Assembly: GCF_026626665.1 (NCBI RefSeq)
Contig: NZ_JAPNKE010000002.1
Span: 3,163,204 to 3,227,203, forward strand
Direction of reading: 5' to 3'
Length of the DNA stretch: 64,000 bases
Source of the DNA: Nannocystis pusilla
GTDB lineage: Bacteria > Myxococcota_A > Polyangia > Nannocystales > Nannocystaceae
Shown piece by piece: positions 46,739 through 55,740 of this stretch. How positions within the stretch are numbered: the stretch's first letter is position 1; each line of letters starts with the position of its first letter. Below the pieces are notes generated by a model that saw nothing but the letters and a program-made list of their open reading frames with translations, was not told the DNA's origin and ran no database searches. Made by a program: the position numbers and the translations under genes.

Positions 46739-48333
46739 TCAGCCCGCGTCGAGGTGGTCGAGCAGCGCCAGGACGATCCGATCTTGCAGCGCCCGGCTGC
46801 GGGGCATCGCCAGGTTCTTGCCGTTGATCAGCACGCTGAAGCCGAGCGCGCGGCGGCCGTCAGGCGTCGCCGCGATCCCCGACAGCGCGCTCACCCCCCG
46901 ATCGTCCCCGTCTTCCCGCGCACGCGCCCGCGGCCGTTCGGCATGCGCAGGCGCAGCGTCCCCTCGCCGCCCGCCCCGGCCAGCGCCGGCACGATGCTCG
47001 CCGCCGCCGCGCCCTCGTCGCGGGCCAGCGCCAGCACGCGGACCAGCCCGCGCGCGCTGACCCGCCCGCGCAGGCTCAGGCCCGAGCCGTTCTCCGGCTG
47101 CAGCTCGCGCGGATCGTTGCCCGCCGCGCGCCAGAACGCCTGCAGCGCCGCGCGGCCGTTGTCCCACGAACCTGGCTCTCCGGACATCCGGCGCCCGAGC
47201 GTGCGCACCACCTGCTCGCTCGTGAAGTTGTTGGAGTACTTGAGCGCGCTCGCCAGGATCTGCGACAGCGGCGGCGACACCAGCGTCGCCACCTCGCGCG
47301 CGTGGGCCGAGGCCGCCCCCGACTCGACCGGCAACAGCGGCCCGCCGAGCTCGTGCAGCACCGCCGCGAATGCCTCACCGGCGAACTTGCCGGGGTCGCA
47401 GATCCGCCGCCGCACCGTCACCGGCTTGCGCTTGGCCGCCCCGGTCACCGTCAGCACCGTCCGACCGGCCTCGCATGTGCTCGTCACCTCGAGCGCGCGC
47501 CCGCGGAGCGGCCGGGCCTTGTTCGTCACCGTCACGTGCTCGCTCGCCGGCGTCACCTCGACGTGCACGGTCGTCCCGTCGGTGCGCACCGTCGTCTCGA
47601 CCGTGTTGAAGCTCAGCGACAGCGCCCCGCTCGGCGCCAGGTAGCTCGGACCCGGGCCCGGCGGCTCCTCGTAACCGGGGCCGAAGCGCTCCGGCGAGAA
47701 AGCCCGCTCGTCGATCACGATCCGGCGCACCCCCGCCAGCGCCTCGGCGGCCAGCGCCTTGCTGGCCAGCGCGTGCAACCCTTGCAGCTGCAAGCTCGGA
47801 TCGCCGTCGCCGATCAGCACCAGCGCGTCGCCGTCGCGCACCATCCGGGTCTCGAAGCGATAATCGGGGCCGAGCAGCTCGAGCGCCGCGATCGCGGTCA
47901 GCACCTTCTGGTTCGACGCCGGGTTCAGGCGGGCCGCGCCATTCTGGTCGAAGAGCCATGTCCCTTCGTCCAGGTCGGCCACGTGGACCGCGACCCCGGG
48001 ACCGGCGCGGCGGACCAGCTCGGCCAACTTGCGCCGCAGGCTCGGATCGTCGGCCGGATCGGCCGTCCAGCCGCGTGCCTGCGCGCGCGCCGACACGTCG
48101 GCCAGGCGCGCGGCCACTCGCTGCGGCCACGTCTGCGCCGCGAAGGGCGCGCCTGGACGCGGCGGCAACACCGGCTCGTCCGGCTCGACGACCTCGCGGA
48201 TCGACTGCGGCGCCGGGGCGGGCCCGGGCGAACGCGGACCGGCGGTCGCCAGGCCCGCATACGCGGTGATCAGGGCGAGGGCGAAGCTTGCGAGCTGGGG
48301 GACGGAGCGGGTCACGGCGGGATATCCCACCAT
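46739..48333 (-). CDS. dacB: D-alanyl-D-alanine carboxypeptidase/endopeptidase, PBP4 type (frame interrupted)
   Basis: About 531 residues, exported by a signal (VPQLASFALALITAYAGLA). The class C low-mass PBP motifs are SNQK with Ser140 (NPASNQKVLTAIAALELLG), SNN (YSNNFTSEQVVRTLG) and KTGT (GRVRGKTGTIGG). It trims or cleaves peptidoglycan peptides in the periplasm. A deletion in a run of six C at 46894-46899 stops the frame right after KTGTIGG; one more C continues VSALSGIAATPDGRRALGF to the true end at 46739. ATG 48333 is preferred; the frame is open to 48357. Confidence 0.9.
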
Positions 48334-48486
48334 GGCGCACCCGCCCCCTCCGCTCAAGAAATCGGAATTTCCGCCCGCTCGGGGCCCTCGCCCGACCCTC
48401 GCCCGCTCATCGGGCCGAGGGTCGCGGCCTGCCCGGCGCGCTTTCGCGCTGACCTTCGGGACAGGCCGCCGCTGCGGCGGGACCGA

Positions 48487-48669
48487 CTAGCCCTTGTCGG
48501 TCTTCTTGGTCTTGGTCTTCTTGCTGCCGGACTCGGCCTGGACCTGCTGCTTGTTGGCCAGGCGGGTCGCCTTGACCTCGGCCGCCTTGCGCTTGAGGCG
48601 GGCGATCAGCTTGTTCCGGCTCCGGCGCTGGCGCATCTTCGGCGTGTGGCGGTTATCTCCGTATCCCAT
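48487..48669 (-). CDS. Tiny basic protein, 60 aa, possible ribosome-associated
   Basis: MGYGDNRHTPKMRQRRSRNK begins a very basic protein that continues LIARLKRKAAEVKATR and ends in a Lys/Thr tail. The pattern TPKMRQRRSRNKLIARLKRK recalls AURKAIP1/COX24 and bS22-type small ribosomal proteins, but the similarity is short and this is only a suggestion. The ATG at 48669 fits. It is divergent from serS and downstream of nothing related; codon use is normal. Confidence 0.65.
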   Translation of the reverse strand: MGYGDNRHTPKMRQRRSRNKLIARLKRKAAEVKATRLANKQQVQAESGSKKTKTKKTDKG

Positions 48670-48922
48670 GGCGGCAAGGACCTCTGTGGCGGCAAGTGTT
48701 GGTCTGCGGGGCCTGATTCACCCGAATTCGGGCGATTTGGCGGCCCCGGGCCGGCGGAAGGCCGGCGCTTTCGGGCGGCGTAGGATGCGTGAGCGGCCCT
48801 CCAGGGTCAAGCGCTGATTTCCGGCGCGGCCCCTGGCGCCGCGCGAGCGACCCCTTGCCCGCGCGGGCACCTCGTCGGTGAGCCCTTCCCCCGCGCGCGG
48901 GGCCTGCTAATGTCCGCGCCCC

Positions 48923-50294
48923 ATGCTCGACATCCACGTCCTCCGCGAAGACAGCGCCCGGATCGCCCAGAACCTGCGCGACCGCCACGCGCGCGTGTTC
49001 GAGGACCTCGCCCCTGGCGCGGACGCCGACCCCGCGGGCGCCGACTGGGCCGCGCAGACCGTCGCGCGCCTGGTCGACCTCGACGCCACCTACCTCGGCC
49101 TCCTCCGCCGCCAGGACGACGTCCGCCAGCAACAGAACCAGATCAACGCCGCCATGAAGTCGGTCGGCTCGCTGCCAAAGGACCAGCAGGCGGCCGAGCG
49201 GGCCCGCCTCATCGAGCAGGGCAAGCAGCTGCGCACCGACGAGATCTCTCGTCGACCAGACCGAGGCCGCCCTGCGCGCCCGCGACGAAGCCTGGACCCG
49301 CGTCCCCAACCTCACCCACGCCGAGACGCCGCGCGGCCGCACCGACGACGACCACCGCGAGCTGCGCCGCGTCGGCACCCCTCGCGACTTCGCGGCCGAG
49401 GGCTTCACCCCGCGCGACCACCTCGCGGTCGCCGAGTCGCTCGACCTCGTCGACTTCGAGTCGGGGGCCAAGGTCGCCGGCCAGAAGTTCTACTACCTCA
49501 AGCACGAGGCCGTGCTCCTCGACCTCGCCCTGCAGCACTTCGCGCTCGGGGTCGCCGCGCGCCACGGCTTCGCGCTGCACACCACCCCCGACCTCGCGCG
49601 CGAGGAGATCCTGCGCGGCCTCGGCTTCCAGCCGCGCGGCGAGTCGAGCCAGATCTACAGCGTCGCCGACAGCGACCTCTGCCTCGTCGGTACCGCCGAG
49701 ATCACGCTCGGCGGCATGCTCGCCGACGCGATCCTCGAGGAGGAGCAGCTGCCGCTGCTGCTCGCCGGCCTGTCGCACTGCTTCCGCACCGAGGCCGGCT
49801 CCGCGGGCCAGGAGTCGAAGGGCCTCTACCGCGTGCATCAGTTCACCAAGGTCGAGCTGTTCGCCTTCACCACGCCCGAGCAGAGCGAGGCGATGCACGA
49901 GCGCCTGCTCGCCATCGAGGAGGAGATCTTCCAGGCCCTGAAGATCCCCTACCGCGTCCTCGACATCGCCAGCGGCGACCTCGGCGGCCCGGCCTTCCGC
50001 AAGTTCGACCTCGAGGCGTGGATGCCCGGCCGCGGCGCCCACGGCGAGATCACCAGCACCTCGAACTGCACCGACTACCAGGCCCGCCGCCTGCGGATCC
50101 GCTACCGCCCCGGCGGCGAGGGCAAGCCCAAGCCGCGCCACGTCCACATGCTGAACGGCACCGCCGTGGCCACCTCGCGGGCGCTCGTCGCCATCCTCGA
50201 GAACTACCAGCAGCAGGACGGCACCGTCGCCGTGCCCGAGGTGCTGCAGCCCCTGGTCGGCAAGCCGGTGATCGGCCCGCGCCGCCGCGCCTGA
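48923..50294 (+). CDS. serS: Serine--tRNA ligase (frame interrupted)
   Basis: Charges tRNA-Ser. About 457 residues: N-terminal coiled-coil arm (RQDDVRQQQNQINAAMKSVG), then the class II core with motif 1 region, TAEITLGGMLADAILEEEQL, motif 2 CFRTEAGSAGQESKGLYRVH, and motif 3 NGTAVATSRALVAILENYQ. ATG 48923. The frame changes in the arm at about 49245-49250 (DEIS to LVDQTEAALRA); here one extra base, or two lost, is needed. The domain is complete otherwise. trpS follows 80 bases later. Confidence 0.93.
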
Positions 50295-50316
50295 GCGTTT
50301 CGCCAGGTCATCCACG

Positions 50317-50386
50317 ACAGGTTCCGAGCGACAGGTCCCGAGCGACAGGTCCCTCACGACAGGTCCCGAACGCCATGTCCCAAGCG
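50317..50386 (+). repeat. Five 14-bp tandem units running into the trpS start codon
   Basis: Units ACAGGTTCCGAGCG, ACAGGTCCCGAGCG, ACAGGTCCCTCACG, ACAGGTCCCGAACG and CCATGTCCCAAGCG start at 50317, 50331, 50345, 50359 and 50373. The reverse complement in shifted phase gives CCTGTCGCTCGGGA, the same unit as elsewhere. The fifth copy contains the trpS ATG at 50375, and no Shine-Dalgarno other than AGGTCCC is visible. Confidence 0.92.
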
Positions 50387-51391
50387 CCATCCCCTGCTCC
50401 GCGCGTGCTGTCGGGCATCCAGCCCTCGGGCGTGCTCCACCTCGGCAACTACTTCGGCGCGATCGCCCAGCACATCGCCCTGCAGGATCGCTACCCGGGC
50501 GCGGCGTTCTACTTCATCGCCGACTACCACGCGCTCACGACCCTGCGGAACCCCGAGGCGCTGCGGCAGAACGTGTTCGACGCCGCGGTCACCTACCTCG
50601 CGCTCGGCCTCGACCCGGCCAAGTCGCTGCTGTTCCGCCAGAGCGACATCCCCGAGGTCCACGAGCTCGCGTGGCTGCTCGCCTGCGTCACCGGCCTCGG
50701 CCTGATGGAGCGGGCCACCAGCTACAAGGACAAGATCGCCCAGGGCATCAAGCCGAACGCCGGCCTGTTCAACTACCCGCTGCTGATGGCCGCCGACATC
50801 CTGATCTACGACGGCACCCTCGTGCCGGTCGGCAAGGATCAGCTGCAGCACGTCGAGTTCGCCCAGGACATGTCCACCTACCTCAACGAGGCCTACGCGG
50901 CCGGCGGCCCGCCGCTGCTCGTCCGTCCCGAGGCGATCCTCGGCAGCGCGCCGATCGTCCCCGGCAACGACGGCCGCAAGATGTCCAAGAGCTACGGCAA
51001 CTTCCTGCCGCTGTTCGAATCCGGCAAGAAGCTGCGCAAGCTGGTCGGCCAGATCGTCACCGACTCGACCCCGCTCGGCCAGCCGCTGAACCCCGACACC
51101 TGCAACGTCTACGCCCTGCTCAAGCTCCTCAGCGACGAGGCCGAGCTGGCGCAGATCGCCGAGTGGTACCGCGCCGGCGCCCGCGACGGCCAGCCGTTCG
51201 GCTACGGCCACGCCAAGGTGCTGCTGGCCGACAAGATCGACGCCCACTTCGCGCCCGCCCGGGCCCGCCGCGAGCACCTGCTGCAGCACCCCGACGAGGT
51301 CGAGGCCATCCTCCGCGCCTCGGCCGAGCGCGCCCGCCCGATCGCCCGCGCCACGATCGACCGCTGCCGCCGCGCCGTCGGCCTTACCTGA
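50375..51391 (+). CDS. trpS: Tryptophan--tRNA ligase
   Basis: 338 residues, normal for bacterial TrpRS. Class I signatures: SGIQPSGVLHLGNYFGA (HIGH equivalent), FYFIADYHALTT, MAADILIYDGTLVPVGKDQ, and KMSKSYGNFLPLF with the KMSKS loop. ATG 50375 (MSQAPSPAPRVLSG) lies inside a 14-nt repeat unit. A further copy of GGACATGTCC is found in the coding sequence at about 50865-50876, read as FAQDMSTYLN. It follows serS in the same direction. Confidence 0.95.
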   Translation: MSQAPSPAPRVLSGIQPSGVLHLGNYFGAIAQHIALQDRYPGAAFYFIADYHALTTLRNPEALRQNVFDAAVTYLALGLDPAKSLLFRQSDIPEVHELAWLLACVTGLGLMERATSYKDKIAQGIKPNAGLFNYPLLMAADILIYDGTLVPVGKDQLQHVEFAQDMSTYLNEAYAAGGPPLLVRPEAILGSAPIVPGNDGRKMSKSYGNFLPLFESGKKLRKLVGQIVTDSTPLGQPLNPDTCNVYALLKLLSDEAELAQIAEWYRAGARDGQPFGYGHAKVLLADKIDAHFAPARARREHLLQHPDEVEAILRASAERARPIARATIDRCRRAVGLT

Positions 51392-51477
51392 GCGCCGGCG
51401 CCCAGCCGCCGAGGGCAGCAGCGTGGCGCCCTGGCGCCCTCGCCTGGCCCGCGCGCCTCTGCCAGACTCGCCGCGCG

Positions 51478-52398
51478 ATGGACTTCGAGCTCCGCAGCCT
51501 GCGCGGCGTCGCCACCGACGCGCTGACGGCCCTCGCCGAGGACATCTTCGGCCGCGGCGAACGGGCGCCGGGGTGGTTCGCGCGCAAGCTCGAGCGCGAG
51601 GACGTCGACCGCGAGCTCTCGGTCCTCGCGGTCGCCGCCGGCGCTCCGGAACATGTCCCTCAGGACATGCTCTTCGGGTACTTCCTCATCGGCCAGGATC
51701 CGTCCGACCGGCTCGCCCACTCGGCCGGCCTCGGCGTGATCGCGGCGCGGCGCGGCGGCGGCCTCGGTCGCGCCCTCGTCGAGGCCGCCGCCGCCCGCCT
51801 CGCCGATCGCTTCACCGCCTTGCGCGTGCTCGCCGAGCCCGAGCGCGAGGCCTTCTACGCGCGCCTCGGCCTCGTCGCTACCGCCCGCCGCGTCACGCTC
51901 CTGGCTCATGGGACATGCCCGATCTCACCTGTCCGATGGGACCGTGAGCTCGCCGACCACGCCAAACAGCCGTGGTCCCCGGCCCCCACGGACCGCGAGG
52001 CGATCGAGGTCTGCGCGTGGCGTCCCGGCGCGTGGGCTCGCACGCCGCCGACGCTCGCTGCCACGCTGGAGCCGTTGCCTGGCGCGTGGGCCCACGTCTC
52101 GCGCGAGGGTCGAGCCCTGCTGGTGCAGCGCATGCTCGTCGCGCGTGGCGTCGATCCGCTGGCTGCGGTCGCGGCCTTGCTCGCACGGACGCCCACGAGC
52201 ATGCCGCTGCTCCTGTACGGAGCCGACCCGGTGAGTTCGATCACCGCCGCGTTGCTGCACGGCGACCTCGGCGAGCGCTCGCGGGACGCTCTGCACCTCA
52301 CGCAGCACCGCGGCGAGTTTCGCGTCGCGCAGCGGTTCGCGGCCATGGATCTCGCGCTTCCGCGGCAGCTAGACAACCTCCGATCGGGCGATGGATGA
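51478..52398 (+). CDS. GNAT-fold N-acetyltransferase-like protein, 306 aa
   Basis: The first half is a GNAT domain: LFGYFLIGQDPSD, LGVIAARRGGGLGRALVEAA (acetyl-CoA loop RRGGGLGRAL) and FYARLGLVATARR. The second half (WAHVSREGRALLVQRMLVAR) may be a diverged second GNAT-like domain. Substrate unknown. Copies of the 14-nt repeat lie in the coding sequence at about 51650-51680 (APEHVPQDMLFGY, just before the second strand) and 51905-51940 (GTCPISPVRWD). ATG 51478. Its end overlaps or abuts the next lipoprotein gene. Confidence 0.82.
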   Translation: MDFELRSLRGVATDALTALAEDIFGRGERAPGWFARKLEREDVDRELSVLAVAAGAPEHVPQDMLFGYFLIGQDPSDRLAHSAGLGVIAARRGGGLGRALVEAAAARLADRFTALRVLAEPEREAFYARLGLVATARRVTLLAHGTCPISPVRWDRELADHAKQPWSPAPTDREAIEVCAWRPGAWARTPPTLAATLEPLPGAWAHVSREGRALLVQRMLVARGVDPLAAVAALLARTPTSMPLLLYGADPVSSITAALLHGDLGERSRDALHLTQHRGEFRVAQRFAAMDLALPRQLDNLRSGDG

Positions 52399-52426
52399 TG
52401 CGCGCGGACCGTTCCGGAGCTTCAAC

Positions 52427-53317
52427 GTGACCCTCGCGCATAACCTCGCCAAGACTGCAACCTTCGTCCTCACCGCCACCCTCGCGCTCGCTGCCTGTCG
52501 CGGCGAAGATCCGCTGACCAGCGCGACCGCCACCGAGACCTCGACCACCAGCGGGGACGGCACGAGCACCACGACCGGCACGGACAACCCGACGACCAGC
52601 ACCACGTCGTCCTCGAGCTCCACCACCGCCGACGATCCGACGACCGGCACGCCGACCACCACCAACATGTCGGCCGGCTTCATCACCACCGACACCACGC
52701 AGGGCACCACCGGCCCGGGCAACCCGCAGCCGAACGGCGGCATGTGCACGACCGACGCCGAATGCGAGTCGATGAACTGCTACACGAGCCCGCTGTTCCC
52801 CGACGGCGGCATCTGCTCGGAGTGCAACGAGGACTCCGACTGCGTCGAGGCCGGCACCGGCATCTCCTGCTCGCTCGGGCCCAGCGGGGCCACCTGCGCC
52901 GCCGGCGGCTACGGCAACCAGTGCATGTCGCAGGACGCCTGCCAGGACGGCCTCATCTGCGGCCCCGCGGTCGACATCCCGATCCCCGGCGTCATCCCCG
53001 ACACCTGCGGCGAGTGCTCCGACTCGGGCGACTGCGACATGGGCATGATCTGCACGCCCGAGCTTGACATCCAGGCCTTCAGCGGCGCCAAGAAGTGCGT
53101 CGAGCCCGGCAGCGTCGAGAACGGCGCCCTCTGCCCGCTCGGCGAGGACGACGCCGACGCCGCCTGCGCCTCGGGCCAGTGCGGCGAGGTCAGCGTCATG
53201 GGCTTCTTGACCCTCGGCGTGTGCGGCGAGTGCAAGACCGACGCCGACTGCATGGGCGGCACCTGCACCCCCGGCTCGCTCGGCCAGGGCGGCGCGATGG
53301 GCAGCGTCTGCGAGTGA
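52427..53317 (+). CDS. Cys-rich secreted lipoprotein with Thr/Ser linker
   Basis: About 296 residues. Signal with lipobox LALAACRGE, a Thr/Ser-rich linker of about 80 residues, then a body with about 20 cysteines in repeated CxxDxDC-like units (CTTDAECES, CSECNEDSDCVEAG, CGECSDSGDCDMGM, CGECKTDADCMGG), probably disulphide-linked modules seen in myxobacterial surface proteins. GTG 52427 has GGAG at a good distance; ATG 52391 in the same frame is the alternative and would overlap the upstream stop by eight bases. Ligand or role unknown. Confidence 0.82.
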   Translation: MTLAHNLAKTATFVLTATLALAACRGEDPLTSATATETSTTSGDGTSTTTGTDNPTTSTTSSSSSTTADDPTTGTPTTTNMSAGFITTDTTQGTTGPGNPQPNGGMCTTDAECESMNCYTSPLFPDGGICSECNEDSDCVEAGTGISCSLGPSGATCAAGGYGNQCMSQDACQDGLICGPAVDIPIPGVIPDTCGECSDSGDCDMGMICTPELDIQAFSGAKKCVEPGSVENGALCPLGEDDADAACASGQCGEVSVMGFLTLGVCGECKTDADCMGGTCTPGSLGQGGAMGSVCE

Positions 53318-53848
53318 TCCGCAGCGCCTGGAGCCGCACCCGAGGCCCGCCGGCGCACCGCGCCCGCGGGCCTCGCTCGTGGGTCGCTCCTTCGGATGAC
53401 CCGATGGACATGCTCTCAAACACATGCCCCATCGGTCACCTCGACGATGACACGAGCCGGCCGTCATCGAGCGACCGGTCTGGCTCGTGGGTCGCTCGCT
53501 TCGCATGACCGATGGACATGCTCTAAAACACATGCCCCATCGGTCACCTCGACAAGGACACGAGCGGGCCCCGCCGCATCGAGCTACCCGCTCTGGCTCG
53601 TGGGTCGCTCCATTCAAATGACCCGATGGACATGCTCTAAAACACATGCCCCGTCGGTCACCTCGAGGACACGAGCCGGCCCGGCCTTCATCGAACGACC
53701 GCTCTGGCCGCGGGTCGCTCGCTTCGCATGACCCGATGGACATGCCCCGTCGGTCACCTCGACGAGGACACGAGCCGGCCCCGCGAGCGACCGCCCTGTC
53801 GGCGCGCCGCGGCTTCGGCCCCGTCTCTCCGCCTCTCCGCGCTATCCG
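53318..53848 (+). repeat. Four tandem copies of a 108-113 bp repeat with embedded 14-nt units
   Basis: Units beginning GCTCGTGGGTCGCTC start at 53375, 53483, 53596 and 53706 (the last starts GCCGCGGG and is shorter, to about 53795). Each carries ATGGACATGCTCTAAAACA then CATGCCCCATCGG, with the two CATG cores 14 nt apart, and GGTCACCTCGA...GACACGAGCC. The fourth lacks the first CATG unit. The array lies between a plus-strand lipoprotein and the end of the minus-strand nuoN-like gene. Confidence 0.92.
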
Positions 53849-55572
53849 TCACTCCGCCGCGCGGCTCAGCCACTCGCGACGGCCCTTGCTCCCGGCCTGG
53901 AACGCGATCCCCGAAGCTGCCTCTCCGGCCATGTCCCAAACGCCCTGCGCCCAGATTCCTGCCCCGAGGAGCATGCCCGAGAGGACAGCCGCCACCACCA
54001 GCGCCGCGCGGCGCGGTCGGGTCGGCTGCTCCGCCTGCCCCGGAGCGGGCGTCAGCGCCGCCAGCAACGGGCGCAGGCAGGCCCAGCCGACCAGCGCGCT
54101 GCCGAGCGCCGCGGCCGCGGCCATCGCCCGCACCAACACGTTGCTGTCCTCGAGGACAGCCGTGAACAACCCCCAGCGCGCCGGCAGCCCGGCGGTGGGC
54201 GGCGCCCCGCCAGCGCCAGGGCGCATATCGCCAGCGACGCCGCGAGCACCGGGCTGCGACGCACTGCGCCGGCCAGGTCGACCAGCCCGCGGTTGGCGTG
54301 CACCGACGCGGCCGCGGCCATCGCTGCCATCGCCGCCAGCGCGAACACGCCGTGACCGATCACCGCGGCCGTCACCGCCGCCTCCGCCGCGGTGTGGCCC
54401 CACAGGTAGTGATCGGCGACCTCGAGCCCGCCCGCGCGCAGCCCCGCGTGCGCGACGAAGTTGGCGGCCGCCGCGATCGCCAGCAGCGTCAGCCCGACCT
54501 GGGCCGCGCCGGCCCACGCCAGCAGGCGCCGCAGATCGGCGGCCCGCACGGCACGGATCCCGCACACCACGACCGAGACACCGGCGAGCACCGCCGCGGC
54601 GGTGCCCCAGCCGTAGGGCGCGTAGACCACCCGCGGGGTGTGCAGGGCCGCCACGAACACGCGGATCAGCACCGCCACCGCGGCTGTCCTCACGACCAGC
54701 TCGGTCGCCACCCAGCCGCACAGCCCCGCGCGCCCGGCCACCCGCGTGCGCCCGGCCAGCAGCGGGAACACGCCCGCGCGGACCAGCAGCCCCGCCAGCA
54801 CCAACAGCGCCCCCGGGATGTACAGCGCCGCCGGGGCCATGCCCTCGACCGCGGCGTCGCGGGCGTGGGCGACGAGCCCCGCCGGCAGCTCGTTCTTGGC
54901 CTGCAGCACGTCCACTGCGGCCTGCGTCGTGTGGGCGCCCCAGCGCAGGAACACCGCGCCGACGCGGGCGCCGAGCTCGTGCAGCCGCACCGTCCCGGTC
55001 GCCGCCACCACCAGCCCGACGCCGAGCCACAGCAGCGCCGCGCCGAGCCCCTGTCCCAAGAGCCAGGTTCGGGCCGACTCGCGCCCCGCCGCCGCGGCCC
55101 CCTCCGCCGGCTCGCCCTCGCGGCCCGCGGCCAGGCACAGCCCGCCGGCCAGGGTCGCCAGCTCGAGGCCGACGCACAGGCTCGCCCAGTCGGCCGCGCG
55201 CACCGCCAGCATCGCCCCCGCGCCCGCGAGCAGCAGCATGCCCCGGCCCCACGCCGCCCGCGGATCGGTGCCGGGCCGCGGATCGGCGATCACCGCCGCC
55301 AGCAACACCGCGATCAGCAGCGCGTCGAACAGCGCCGCCAGCCGATCGACGACGAGCGACCCGCGGGCCTGCAGCTCGCCGACCTGATCGGGCGCGGTCA
55401 ACCCCGCGAGCGCCGTCGCCAGCGCGAACGCCAGCCCGCCCGCCGGCACGACCCGGCCGAGCGCGAGCCGTCCGAGCGCCGCCGGCTGCCCCGCGCGCGC
55501 CGCCAGCAAGCTGAGCACGCCCCACAGCCCGACGATCAACACCGAAGCGAACGGCACCAGCGCCTCACTCAC
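53849..55572 (-). CDS. nuoN: NADH-quinone oxidoreductase subunit N-like (frame interrupted)
   Basis: About 574 residues, some 14 membrane helices, proton-translocating antiporter-like subunit. Seen: ADWASLCVGLELATLAGG (Glu in the LELATL helix), VRAGVFPLLAGRTRVAG, DLRRLLAWAGAAQVGLTLL, HTAAEAAVTAAVIGHGVFAL and GAPPTAGLPARWGLF, the usual GxPPTAG motif. A frame break at about 54201-54210 just before this motif is repaired by one added base. The product is diverged compared with standard NuoN. GTG 55572 starts VSEALVPFAS. The last gene of nuoJKLMN. Confidence 0.78.
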
Positions 55573-55740
55573 CGCGCACCCGCCTCTCCTCCGCGGTCGC
55601 CAGCCTGACGCGCAGCGATTCGCAGCGGGGCAGCGCCATGCGCTCGCCTCGCCTCCGCGCAGATCGGCCGCTCGGCACCAGCGCCTCACTCACTGCGCAC
55701 CCGCCTCTCCTCCGCGGTCGCCAACCCGGCGCGCAGGCCC
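55554..55740 (-). repeat. Duplicated nuoM-nuoN junction, about 120-nt spacing
   Basis: A segment of about 50 bases starting CGGCACCAGCGCCTCACTCA at about 55554 recurs at about 55674, with few changes; similarity then fades. The right copy encodes the true nuoM C-terminus (TAEERRVRSE), the left contains the nuoN start. The 120 bases between nuoM and nuoN thus look like a partial tandem duplication of their former overlap. Confidence 0.75.

Noticed and set aside
53375..53795. CRISPR array
   Set aside because: The repeats are 108-113 bp with similar, not unique, intervening sequence, no cas genes are present, and cores are palindromes with a 14-nt step.
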